From: an uncultured Clostridium sp.
Lineage (GTDB): Bacteria; Bacillota; Clostridia; TANB77; CAG-508
Assembly (NCBI GenBank): GCA_900553015.1
Contig: USBY01000019.1
Span: 1-28,738, forward strand
DNA: 28,738 nucleotides
Direction: 5' to 3'
A program made the position numbers and the translations under genes. The notes below the pieces were generated by a model. That model had not been told where the DNA came from and ran no database searches. It saw only the letters and a program-made list of their open reading frames with translations. Each line of letters starts with the position of its first letter. Position 1 is the stretch's first letter. Shown here one piece after another: positions 7,169 through 14,321 of the stretch.

Positions 7169-8077
7169 TTATGAATTATTAGCAATAATTGCTAATTTTA
7201 ATGCATCTTCTTTAGTATCAACAGCACATATAAAACATTTATTATGACAAAATCTTGCAGTTTCTACTGTTGTTACTTTTTGTAAGTCCTTGCCCTTTAG
7301 ACCGGCCCATTCTTTTGGAAATAATTTTCTACTTGAGAACGAACCTAATTTTTCTGGTACAGTATAAATATTATATCCTCCTCTATTTGAAGGGAAAATA
7401 ACAAAATTTATTAATTTAGCCTTAGAACTATCTGATTCTAATAAAAACTCTTTCCATGGCAAAAATTTTTCTAAAGTCATAATTCCATCTTTTGCATTAT
7501 CTATAGCTTTTTCTACTTTTCCCTTTGCTTTTAGCTTAGATATAGTACTTTTTAAAGCATTATCAAATACTATTTCTGCCCATTTAACTGCATCCTCAAA
7601 TCTAATATCTGGATCAATTTCTTCATCCCAATTTGGATTAAATTCTGCTACCACATTTGCTATTTGTACAAGCTTATAACTAACATCTATATCTGGTATT
7701 TGGCCATTATCTCCGGCATCTATGCACTGAATTAGGTTTTTATCTAACATCTCCCAGATTTCGTCAATATTACTATCTGTATATTTTCTTATGATATCTT
7801 TTCCGAACTTTTTCCAAACCAGACCACAAGATGAATATTTTACACCATTCTCTCTTTCTCCATTCCCTCCAAATTGATGATGATCTAGCTCGCCTCCACC
7901 AACATCATATATGTACTGGTTTTCTCTTGCTTTTTCTAAGTCTGAAGTTCTGCATACCACAACTTCTGGTAATAATTTTGAAAACATAATTGTAGAAAAA
8001 ACCTCATCACAATGGAATGTTCCATTATGTGTTATACAATTTGCTTCCTCTATATTTTTTGTTACTTTTATATTCAT
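7169..8077 (-). CDS. MYG1/UPF0160 family metal-dependent hydrolase
   Basis: A 302-residue protein of the MYG1 (UPF0160, Gamm1) family, related to DHH phosphoesterases. Visible marks are THNGTFHCDEVF at 16-27 (usual form THxGxFHxDEV, metal-binding His and Asp) and DVGGGELDHHQFGG at 58-71 with the DHH motif. Eukaryotic MYG1 acts as a 3'-5' RNA exonuclease; the bacterial role is not settled. The start is the ATG at 8077 because TAAGGAGGAT sits just upstream; an in-frame ATG at 8158 would add 27 residues that overlap the previous gene's end and lack a ribosome site. Length is near the family norm of about 300. It lies 10 bases after the 8088-8420 gene, so the two are one operon. Confidence 0.87.
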   Translation of the reverse strand: MNIKVTKNIEEANCITHNGTFHCDEVFSTIMFSKLLPEVVVCRTSDLEKARENQYIYDVGGGELDHHQFGGNGERENGVKYSSCGLVWKKFGKDIIRKYTDSNIDEIWEMLDKNLIQCIDAGDNGQIPDIDVSYKLVQIANVVAEFNPNWDEEIDPDIRFEDAVKWAEIVFDNALKSTISKLKAKGKVEKAIDNAKDGIMTLEKFLPWKEFLLESDSSKAKLINFVIFPSNRGGYNIYTVPEKLGSFSSRKLFPKEWAGLKGKDLQKVTTVETARFCHNKCFICAVDTKEDALKLAIIANNS

Positions 8078-8087
8078 CTTATCCTCC

Positions 8088-8420
8088 TTATATAATATAA
8101 TTTTTATTACATTTGTGACATTGATAATGAAAATCTGTACAAATTTTATATTTTTCATTTTTATAGTCTTTCACAATTTCTGTTAGATCTGAAATACATT
8201 TATCACGATAAATATAATAGCAATCTTCTTTTAGATTGTATACTACCCTGCCTCTCGAAAAAAAATCAAAATCAACATGATATTTGTCATAATAATTATC
8301 TTCCCAAATTTCCATATGACTTTTTGGATAGTTTAAAAAATCTCCATATTTATCTGCTTGTCCGTTTTCACATTTATGAATTAAAAATTCGTTATTTACC
8401 TTAAAAAATATATTAACCAT
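8088..8420 (-). CDS. small conserved-looking protein with a C-terminal CxxC, unknown function
   Basis: A 110-residue hydrophilic protein, rich in Tyr, Asp and Lys. The middle has KYGDFLNYPKSHMEIWEDNYY (24-44, given here as its key residues GDF, YPKSH and W) and SRGRVVYN (55-62). The end, HYQCHKCNK, has two cysteines two residues apart, perhaps half of a metal site completed by a partner or by the nearby His and Cys. GGAGAA precedes the ATG. The next gene, MYG1-like, starts 10 bases after its stop. I did not recognise the family and assign no function. Confidence 0.65.
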   Translation of the reverse strand: MVNIFFKVNNEFLIHKCENGQADKYGDFLNYPKSHMEIWEDNYYDKYHVDFDFFSRGRVVYNLKEDCYYIYRDKCISDLTEIVKDYKNEKYKICTDFHYQCHKCNKNYII

Positions 8421-8500
8421 TATATATTCTCCAAATTATATTTTAAAGAATTATATCATATGTAACTTTATAGTGTATATTATTTTAAAAATATTTACAA

Positions 8501-8535
8501 AAAAATCCCTCAGACTTATTATCTAAGGGATTTTT
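8501..8535. terminator. intrinsic terminator of the accD-accA-fabI operon
   Basis: AAAAATCCCT (8501-8510) pairs AGGGATTTTT (8526-8535) with a 15-base loop and an A run on the 5' side, giving a T run on the minus strand right after fabI. Confidence 0.8.
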
Positions 8536-8544
8536 ATTTTTATA

Positions 8545-9315
8545 TTAAACACCTACTGTTGTGAATCCGTTATCACAATGAATTATTTCACCTGTAATTC
8601 CAGATGACATATTGCTAAATAAGAATGTTGTAGTATCTCCAACTTGTTCTATTGTAACATTTTTGTGCATTGGAGCTTTTTCTTCTATAACATCTAATAT
8701 TGAACCAAAATCTTTAATTCCTTTTGCAGATAATGTTTTAATTGGTCCTGAAGAAATTCCATTAATTCTCATACCTTTTTTACCTAAATCTTGTGCTAAG
8801 TAACGAATACTAGCTTCTAGAGCTGCTTTTGCAACACCCATTACATTATATCCAACAACTGCTTTTTCTGATCCGTAATATGTATATGTAACAATGCTTG
8901 CTCCTTCATTTAAAGCATCTTGTGCAACTGCTTCGTTTACTATTTTTACTAATGAATATGCACTTACATCACATGCATGAGCATATCCTTCTCTTGATGT
9001 ATTAATAAAATCATTTCTTAAATCATCTGTAAAAGCATGTGCTATACTATGTAATATTCCATCTACTTTTCCGAAATCTGCTTTTATAGCAGCAAAACAA
9101 TCTCTTATACTTTCGTCTGAACTTGCATCACATGGATATAATTTTGTTCCAGGAAATTCTTCTAATAGTTTTGCTAATTTTTCTGAACCTTCTGATGGGT
9201 TATATGTACAAATTAATTGTGCACCATTGTCATGAGCTGATTTAGCTGCTCCCCATGCAATACTCCATTTGTTTCTTACTCCCATTAATACTAATTTTTT
9301 GTTTTCTAATAACAT
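8545..9315 (-). CDS. fabI: enoyl-[acyl-carrier-protein] reductase, FabI type
   Basis: A 256-residue short-chain reductase-superfamily protein that reduces the enoyl-ACP double bond with NAD(P)H in the last step of each fatty-acid elongation cycle. FabI marks: GVRNKWSIAWG (12-22) as the nucleotide-binding variant of the Rossmann glycine motif, the SIAHA segment (90-94), Tyr146 and Tyr156 with Lys163 in the catalytic Y-x6-K (YNVMGVAK), and SGPIKTLSAKGI (189-200). Length fits the family. AGGAGTAA in the tail of accA provides the start; the gap is only 4 bases, so the two are translationally coupled. It is last in accD-accA-fabI and is followed by a terminator. Many Clostridia use the flavoprotein FabK instead, so FabI in this place is worth noting. 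Confidence 0.95.
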   Translation of the reverse strand: MLLENKKLVLMGVRNKWSIAWGAAKSAHDNGAQLICTYNPSEGSEKLAKLLEEFPGTKLYPCDASSDESIRDCFAAIKADFGKVDGILHSIAHAFTDDLRNDFINTSREGYAHACDVSAYSLVKIVNEAVAQDALNEGASIVTYTYYGSEKAVVGYNVMGVAKAALEASIRYLAQDLGKKGMRINGISSGPIKTLSAKGIKDFGSILDVIEEKAPMHKNVTIEQVGDTTTFLFSNMSSGITGEIIHCDNGFTTVGV

Positions 9316-9319
9316 AATC

Positions 9320-10120
9320 TTACTCCTCCATCTTTCCTATTTTTCTATATTTTTCATACCTTAGATTTAATAAATCCTCAGTTTTTAACTTAGCTAATTT
9401 TTTTAGAGTCTTTGTAATATATTCTTTTAGTTCTGCTGATACAAACTCTAAATTTTCTTCTTGATTATCTTTTTCTTTTATAATGTCATCTATTATTCCT
9501 AATTCTTTTAAGTCTTTAGCTGTAATTTTCATTTTTTCTGCTGCTTCTTTATTTTTACTTGCATCTTTATATAAAATACTTGCAAATCCTTCTGGTGATA
9601 AAACTGAATACACACTATTTTCTAGCATTGCTATTTTATCTCCAACACAAATTCCTAAAGCTCCACCACTAGATCCTTCACCAATTACTATAGAAATTAT
9701 TGGTGTTTTTAATCTAGACATTTCCATCAAGTTCCTCGCAATTGCTTCTCCTTGACCTCTTTCTTCTGCTCCTAGTCCTGGATATGCTCCTGGAGTATCT
9801 ACAAATGTAATTATTGGTCTATGGAACTTTTCTGCTTGTTTCATAAGTCTTAAAGCTTTTCTATATCCTTCTGGATTTGTCATACCAAAATTTCTTTCCA
9901 TTTTTTCCTTTGTTGTACTACCTTTTTCTTGGCCTATAACCGTAACTACAGTACCATTTATCCTACCAATTCCACCAATTATAGATTTATCATCTCCAAA
10001 GGCTCTATCACCGTGAAATTCGATGAAATCATCTACGATACTATCTATGTAGTTTTTTGCTTTTGGTCTTTGTGCATCTCTTGCAAGCATAACTATATCC
10101 CATGCTGTTTTTTTACTCAT
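9320..10120 (-). CDS. accA: acetyl-CoA carboxylase carboxyltransferase alpha subunit
   Basis: A 266-residue AccA, the alpha half of the carboxyltransferase that moves CO2 from biotin to acetyl-CoA to make malonyl-CoA. Crotonase-fold marks include DFIEFHGDRAFGDD, the TFVDTPGAYPGLGAEERGQG loop and IGEGSSGGALGI with the oxyanion-hole glycines. The start is the ATG at 10120: the AAAGGAG site runs directly into an ATG at 10129 with no spacing, while 10120 gives nine bases, so the three extra N-terminal residues of the longer reading are unlikely to be made. It lies 17 bases after accD and 4 before fabI. The biotin carrier and carboxylase (accB, accC) are not in the window. Confidence 0.95.
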   Translation of the reverse strand: MSKKTAWDIVMLARDAQRPKAKNYIDSIVDDFIEFHGDRAFGDDKSIIGGIGRINGTVVTVIGQEKGSTTKEKMERNFGMTNPEGYRKALRLMKQAEKFHRPIITFVDTPGAYPGLGAEERGQGEAIARNLMEMSRLKTPIISIVIGEGSSGGALGICVGDKIAMLENSVYSVLSPEGFASILYKDASKNKEAAEKMKITAKDLKELGIIDDIIKEKDNQEENLEFVSAELKEYITKTLKKLAKLKTEDLLNLRYEKYRKIGKMEE

Positions 10121-10137
10121 TAATTTCATCTCCTTTC

Positions 10138-10989
10138 TTAGTTTTTATGTAACTCTAATATTTGTGCTAAAGTTTTCTTCATGTCTTTTCTTTCTACAAT
10201 CTTGTCTATAAAACCATGTTCTAATAAAAATTCTGATCTTTGGAAACCTTCAGGTAATTTTTGCTTTATTGTTTGTTCTATTACTCTTGGTCCTGCAAAT
10301 CCAATTAATGCATTAGGCTCTGCTAAAATTATATCTCCTAAGCTTGCAAAACTTGCTGTAACTCCTCCAGTAGTTGGATCTGTAAGCACAGTTATGTTTA
10401 ACAACCCTGCATCATCTAATTTAGCTACTGCTGCTGATGTTTTTGCCATTTGCATTAATGACACCATTCCTTCTTGCATTCTAGCTCCACCAGACACACA
10501 AAATATTATAAATGGTAATTTTTCTTTTATTGCATCTTCTATAGCTAGTGTTATTTTTTCTCCTACAACACTTCCCATACTTCCCATTAAAAAGTTTCCA
10601 TCCATTACAGCTATTACTACTTTATTACCATGTATTTCTCCAAATCCTGTTGTAACAGCCTCTTGTATTTTAGTTTTTTCTTTTAATGTTTCTATTTTCT
10701 TTAGATAACCATCAAAATGTATAGGGTCAGTTTCTGGCATGTTTTCATATGTTTCTACAAATGTTCCTTCATCTATTATTTGTTTTATTCTTCTTCTTGC
10801 TGATATTCTAAAGTGTTTACCACAATTTGGACATACGCTAAAGTTTTTGTGAACATCATCTTTATATAAGATTTCTTTACATGCATCACATTTTACCCAT
10901 TTACCAACTAGCATATCCGCAGCTTTGGTATTTTTTTGTGGCTTTTCATCTTCACTATTGTTTACCTTTTTTATTTTGTCTATTACCAT
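10138..10989 (-). CDS. accD: acetyl-CoA carboxylase carboxyltransferase beta subunit
   Basis: A 283-residue AccD, partner of AccA in malonyl-CoA synthesis. It carries the family's N-terminal four-cysteine zinc ribbon (C34, C37, C53, C56 in CDAC and CPNC) and then the carboxyltransferase domain with VSGGARMQEGMVSLMQMAKT and TDPTTGGVTASFASLGD. Length is normal. The ATG is 13 bases from AAAGGAGG, slightly long, but no better in-frame start exists. First gene of the operon; its leader holds a hairpin from a repeat (11011-11050) close to the ribosome site. I saw no FapR-type operator. Confidence 0.95.
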   Translation of the reverse strand: MVIDKIKKVNNSEDEKPQKNTKAADMLVGKWVKCDACKEILYKDDVHKNFSVCPNCGKHFRISARRRIKQIIDEGTFVETYENMPETDPIHFDGYLKKIETLKEKTKIQEAVTTGFGEIHGNKVVIAVMDGNFLMGSMGSVVGEKITLAIEDAIKEKLPFIIFCVSGGARMQEGMVSLMQMAKTSAAVAKLDDAGLLNITVLTDPTTGGVTASFASLGDIILAEPNALIGFAGPRVIEQTIKQKLPEGFQRSEFLLEHGFIDKIVERKDMKKTLAQILELHKN

Positions 10990-11010
10990 GCTCTTTTTTG
11001 TTCCTCCTTT

Positions 11011-11050
11011 AGGAATATAGGGATTTAGGGACGTTCCTTTTTTCCCTAAA
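11011..11050. repeat. palindromic repeat copy in the accD leader
   Basis: TTTAGGGA (11024-11031) and TCCCTAAA (11043-11050) form a perfect 8-base stem, with an outer AGGAA/TTCCT pairing possibility at 11011-11015 and 11034-11038. Read on the minus strand the copy contains AGGAACGTCCCTAAATCCC, which closely resembles AGGAACGCCCAAAATCCCC in the element after hydA (12482-12500). It lies 15-40 bases ahead of the accD ribosome site and outside any gene. Confidence 0.5.
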
Positions 11051-11345
11051 TTTCTTTATGAATTTTGAACTTTTTGACCGGAACTTAAAGTTTGTTTTTT
11101 ATGTTAAATACGGACCTTATAGTTCAATTTATATAAATATTTCTGCCTATATAATTTTATTTCATTTATTGTATTTTGACAAGTTTTTATTTATTCATTT
11201 TTCGCTTTGGTTATTATATATTTTTTTTTTGTTTTTTTCTATTAGTATGAGTAGTCAGTTGAATAAGATTTTATTGCTTACTTCTATCACATTAATAGTG
11301 AATTAAAAGTTTTATCCGCTACAACTATTTTGAAATTATAAAATT
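11051..11345. other. AT-rich divergent intergenic region
   Basis: This holds the upstream regions of accD (-) and of the small membrane protein (+). An 82-codon reading frame at 11058-11306 has no ribosome site and a Phe/Leu/Ile composition expected of T-rich noncoding DNA, so I do not call it. Confidence 0.5.
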
Positions 11346-11373
11346 TTACAAATTATGTTAATTGTGGTATAAT
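11346..11373 (+). promoter_or_regulatory. promoter of the small membrane protein gene
   Basis: TTACAA (11346-11351) lies 16 bases from a perfect TATAAT (11368-11373). The ribosome site AAGGAGGAA starts at 11392. Confidence 0.65.
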
Positions 11374-11406
11374 ATATCTATAAAAAGCTTTAAGGAGGAA
11401 TATTTT

Positions 11407-11679
11407 ATGAGTAATTACGAAATCATACGGGATTTAAAGGAGCAAGCCGACTTTTGGAAAAAGTTGTGCATCATCCTATTTCTTATCCTAATTGCCCTAT
11501 TTGTAGCAGCGGCTTTGGATTTTTTCGAAATAAAGGATAGGAAATATCCATCTGTACCAGATGAAGAAAAATTGGTATACGATGACGAAACAAAGGTCGT
11601 ATACAAACTTGTCCCCTATGAAGAGGACGGGTATACATATAAGTATCTGGACAATGAACTTGTTCTTACAATCTCATAA
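11407..11679 (+). CDS. small single-span membrane protein, unknown function
   Basis: A 90-residue protein with an N-terminal cytoplasmic helix (about 1-18), one membrane span at about 19-38 (LCIILFLILIALFVAAALDF) and an acidic, Tyr- and Val-rich outer tail (DEEKLVYDDETKVVYKLVPY). The start is the ATG at 11407 after AAGGAGGAA; an earlier ATG at 11362 overlaps the -10 box and is excluded. It is a monocistronic unit with its own promoter and terminator, on the opposite strand to its neighbours. Codon use differs from them: GCC, GAC, GTC, CCC, CGG and CTG appear often in 90 codons, whereas nearby genes almost avoid C- and G-ending codons. That suggests recent arrival or unusual selection. No family recognised. 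Confidence 0.72.
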   Translation: MSNYEIIRDLKEQADFWKKLCIILFLILIALFVAAALDFFEIKDRKYPSVPDEEKLVYDDETKVVYKLVPYEEDGYTYKYLDNELVLTIS

Positions 11680-11731
11680 AATAATCTTTTCTTAATTCGT
11701 ATCTTATATAATTGTATTACGAATCTATTGG

Positions 11732-11765
11732 CCCTTCTTTTGAAAAAGAAGGGTCTTGTCTTTTG
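11732..11765 (+). terminator. intrinsic terminator of the small membrane protein gene
   Basis: CCCTTCTTT (11732-11740) pairs AAAGAAGGG (11745-11753) around TGAA and is followed by a T-rich tail. Confidence 0.8.
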
Positions 11766-11794
11766 TATAACTTATCTTTTATTTAGAAAAAATT

Positions 11795-11828
11795 AGGGAA
11801 GGAATGCTATAAAATGCATTCCTTATTT
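11795..11828. terminator. intrinsic terminator after the CYTH gene
   Basis: AAGGAATGC (11799-11807) pairs GCATTCCTT (11816-11824), flanked by A runs on the left and T runs on the right, so it works for the minus-strand CYTH gene and possibly in both directions. Confidence 0.78.
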
Positions 11829-11829
11829 T

Positions 11830-12360
11830 TTAAAACTTTAACACTTTAATATCTTTTAAATCAATTCCATACTTCTTATAAACACTATCAACATCCAAAG
11901 TTGTAACTTTATCTTTTGGTAGTTCTAATATTTCTAACGTATTCATTACTTCTTCTTCATTTTTTCCTTCAATTTCAACATAAGTAGGAATCATTGGCCA
12001 TGAATCTATATCTATTTCTACACCATTCAAAATATACTGAGTCCTTTTATTTTCTTGATATCCTTTACTTTTAATTCCCATATTTTCTAATAGTTCATTT
12101 GTTTTTTCAAAATCAGAAACTTCTACTTCTAATTCTTTTGTACCATCTATTGTTGTCTTTACAACATTTTTATATGTAAGTGTTGTTTTTCTTCCATTTG
12201 TTCTTAATCTAATCCATTTACCATCTTCCTTTGGAATTATGTCATAAACATATCTTTTTTGTTCGTTATCACCCTTAAATTCTGCACCTAATTCTTCTAG
12301 TTTTTTTATTAATCTTTCTTTATCAATTTCTAGTACTCTAATTTCATATTCAGTATTCAT
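11830..12360 (-). CDS. CYTH-domain protein (class IV adenylate cyclase / thiamine triphosphatase superfamily)
   Basis: A 176-residue protein covering one full CYTH domain, an eight-stranded tunnel that binds triphosphates with metal. Signature residues are present: E4-x-E6-x-R8 (EYEIR, with Arg in place of the usual Lys), KWIRLR (48-53), LTYK (61-64), ELEVEV (76-81), EIDIDSWPMIPTYVEIEG (115-132) and a C-terminal YKKYGID. Members act as class IV adenylyl cyclases, triphosphatases or polyphosphatases, and sequence alone cannot decide which. AAGGAGTAAG gives the start. It is transcribed toward a terminator at 11799 and lies beyond the hydrogenase operon's own terminator, so it is probably expressed separately. 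Confidence 0.88.
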   Translation of the reverse strand: MNTEYEIRVLEIDKERLIKKLEELGAEFKGDNEQKRYVYDIIPKEDGKWIRLRTNGRKTTLTYKNVVKTTIDGTKELEVEVSDFEKTNELLENMGIKSKGYQENKRTQYILNGVEIDIDSWPMIPTYVEIEGKNEEEVMNTLEILELPKDKVTTLDVDSVYKKYGIDLKDIKVLKF

Positions 12361-12439
12361 ATCTTACTCCTTATATTCCTATTTAGCTAACACATAACTG
12401 TCTAATAAGCTTTTTTCACTTTTCATTATTATAAACTAG

Positions 12440-12510
12440 AAAAAACAGGGATTTTAGGACCGTCCCCAAATCCCTCTGCCCAGGAACGCCCAAAATCCCC
12501 TAGATCCCTG
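12440..12510 (-). terminator. repeat-derived palindrome acting as the hyd operon terminator
   Basis: CAGGGAT (12446-12452) pairs ATCCCTG (12504-12510), with further pairing of GGGATTTT (12448-12455) to AAAATCCC (12492-12499) possible. On the minus strand the hairpin ends in TTTTTT (complement of 12441-12445 and neighbours), just after the hydA stop. Its GC content stands out from the surroundings, and it resembles the copy at 11011-11050. Confidence 0.65.
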
Positions 12511-12516
12511 CTAATC

Positions 12517-14268
12517 CTAAATATCATACATATTTTTAGCTGTATAATGTGTATGTAAATATTTATGAGCAACTTCGCTTCCTGGTTTTTGTAAAAATTC
12601 TGAATACATTTGCTTCATAACTGGACTTTCGTGTGATTTTCTTATTACACTCTTTTCATCTATTGTATATAAAGCATCTGCTCTTAATTTTCTAACATCA
12701 ACTTCACTTCTTATTTTAGAACTCTTTATAGGTTGGCCTCCACCCATCACACAACCACCTGGGCAAGCCATTATTTCTACAAATTGATAATCTGCTTTTC
12801 CGGCTCTTATCTCATCCATTATTTTTCTTGCATTACTTAAACCACTTACAACAACTGCTTTAATTTTCTTACCAGCAATTTCTACAGTTGCTTCTTTTCT
12901 ACCTTTACCACCTCTTACTGCTGTATATTCAAATTGTGGCAAATCTTTTCCTTCCAATGTATCTGCTGCAGTTCTTAATGCTGCTTCCATAACACCACCT
13001 GTAGTTCCGAAAATAGCACCAGCACCTGTAGCTTCTCCCATTGGCTCGTCAAACACATCATCTTGTAATTGTGTAAATTCAATATTAGCTTGTTTTATCA
13101 TTCTAGACAATTCTCTTGTTGTAATTACATAATCAACATCACGAAGTCCGTCAACTTCCATCTCTTCTCTTTGGCACTCATATTTTTTAGCAATACAAGG
13201 CATAACAGAAACCATACATATCTTCTTTGGATCAATATTATATTTTTTAGCATAATATGATTTAACCATTGCTCCAAACATTTGATGTGGAGATTTACAG
13301 CTTGATAAATGTCCTAATAAATCTGGATAATTCTTTTCTGCAAACCTTACCCATCCTGGACTACAAGATGTAATCATTGGCAAACACTCTTGTTTAGAAA
13401 AACGTTCAACAAATTCATTAGCTTCTTCCATAATAGTTAAATCTGCACCTGTATTTGTATCAAAAACTCTATCAAATCCCAAACTCTTTAACGCAGAAAC
13501 CATTTTACCAGTTACATTTGTTCCAACAGGCATTCCAAATTCTTCACCTAAAGCAACTCTTACAGCAGGAGCTGTTTGAACAACTGTATAAACATCTGGA
13601 TCTTTTAAATTTCTCCAAACATCTTTAATATATTCTTTTTCTTTTAAAGCCCCTGTTGGACAAGCCTCTATACATTGACCACAAAAAGTACAGTTAACAT
13701 CATTTAAACTATGGTCACCAACTGTAGAAATACAAGATTCAAAACCTCTATTAATACAATCAATAGCTCCTATTTCTTGTACATTCTTACATGCAGCAAC
13801 ACATCTTCTACATAAAATACATTTATTAAAATCTCTCATAATTGCAGGAGATTTATCATCAACTTTATGCTCTGTCATCTCACCTTCAAATTCAACATGT
13901 TGAACATTAAATTTCATTGCTAATGCTTGTAACTCACAATTGCCATTACGACTACAAGTTAAGCAATCACGATGATGATTAGAAAGGATTAAATCTAGTA
14001 TAACTCTTCTTGCTTCCATAACAGCTGGTGAATGTGTATGTACAACCATACCTTCTTCAGCCTTTTGAATACAAGAAGTTGCAAAACCCTTTCTTCCATC
14101 AACTTCAACTATACACATTCTGCAATCTCCAACTTCATTAATATCTTTTAAAAAACATAATGTAGGAATATCTATATTAGCTTGTTTTGCAGCCTGCAAA
14201 ATAGTTGTCCCTTGCTTTACTTTAACTTCTTTATCATCAATTTTTAATGTTACTAAATTCTCTTCCAT
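12517..14268 (-). CDS. hydA: [FeFe]-hydrogenase catalytic subunit of an NAD-linked complex
   Basis: A 583-residue cytoplasmic hydrogenase that interconverts H2 with protons and electrons. Order of parts: a [2Fe-2S] ferredoxin domain (C38, C49, C52, C66), the His-ligated [4Fe-4S] segment HHRDCLTCSRNGNC (98-111), two [4Fe-4S] motifs (C150-C153-C156-C160 and C193-C196-C199-C203), then the H-cluster domain with TSCSPGW (300-306), MPCIAKKYE (356-364) and EIMACPGGCVMGGG (498-511). All H-cluster cysteines (C302, C358, C502, C506) are present. It is shorter than Thermotoga maritima HydA and lacks that protein's extra C-terminal [2Fe-2S] domain. It follows hydB by 53 bases. With HydB and HydC it should form the electron-bifurcating trimer that uses NADH and reduced ferredoxin; bifurcation is inferred from subunit make-up. 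Confidence 0.96.
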   Translation of the reverse strand: MEENLVTLKIDDKEVKVKQGTTILQAAKQANIDIPTLCFLKDINEVGDCRMCIVEVDGRKGFATSCIQKAEEGMVVHTHSPAVMEARRVILDLILSNHHRDCLTCSRNGNCELQALAMKFNVQHVEFEGEMTEHKVDDKSPAIMRDFNKCILCRRCVAACKNVQEIGAIDCINRGFESCISTVGDHSLNDVNCTFCGQCIEACPTGALKEKEYIKDVWRNLKDPDVYTVVQTAPAVRVALGEEFGMPVGTNVTGKMVSALKSLGFDRVFDTNTGADLTIMEEANEFVERFSKQECLPMITSCSPGWVRFAEKNYPDLLGHLSSCKSPHQMFGAMVKSYYAKKYNIDPKKICMVSVMPCIAKKYECQREEMEVDGLRDVDYVITTRELSRMIKQANIEFTQLQDDVFDEPMGEATGAGAIFGTTGGVMEAALRTAADTLEGKDLPQFEYTAVRGGKGRKEATVEIAGKKIKAVVVSGLSNARKIMDEIRAGKADYQFVEIMACPGGCVMGGGQPIKSSKIRSEVDVRKLRADALYTIDEKSVIRKSHESPVMKQMYSEFLQKPGSEVAHKYLHTHYTAKNMYDI

Positions 14269-14321
14269 CTTAATTCTCCCTTCACTTGGACTTAGTAAAT
14301 TCGTTCTTATATTTTGTATTA

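Noticed and set aside
7078..8158. Longer start of the MYG1 gene at 8158
   Set aside because: Overlaps the end of the upstream gene and lacks a ribosome site, while 8077 has TAAGGAGGAT and matches the family's N-terminus.
10181..10708. 175-codon plus-strand frame opposite accD
   Set aside because: Antisense to a strongly conserved gene, no ribosome site, no recognisable protein features.
10990..11100. FapR-type operator ahead of accD
   Set aside because: No sequence near the consensus was seen; only the repeat hairpin is present.
11058..11306. 82-codon plus-strand reading frame in the accD upstream region
   Set aside because: No ribosome site, and Phe/Leu/Ile/Tyr composition as expected from T-rich noncoding DNA.
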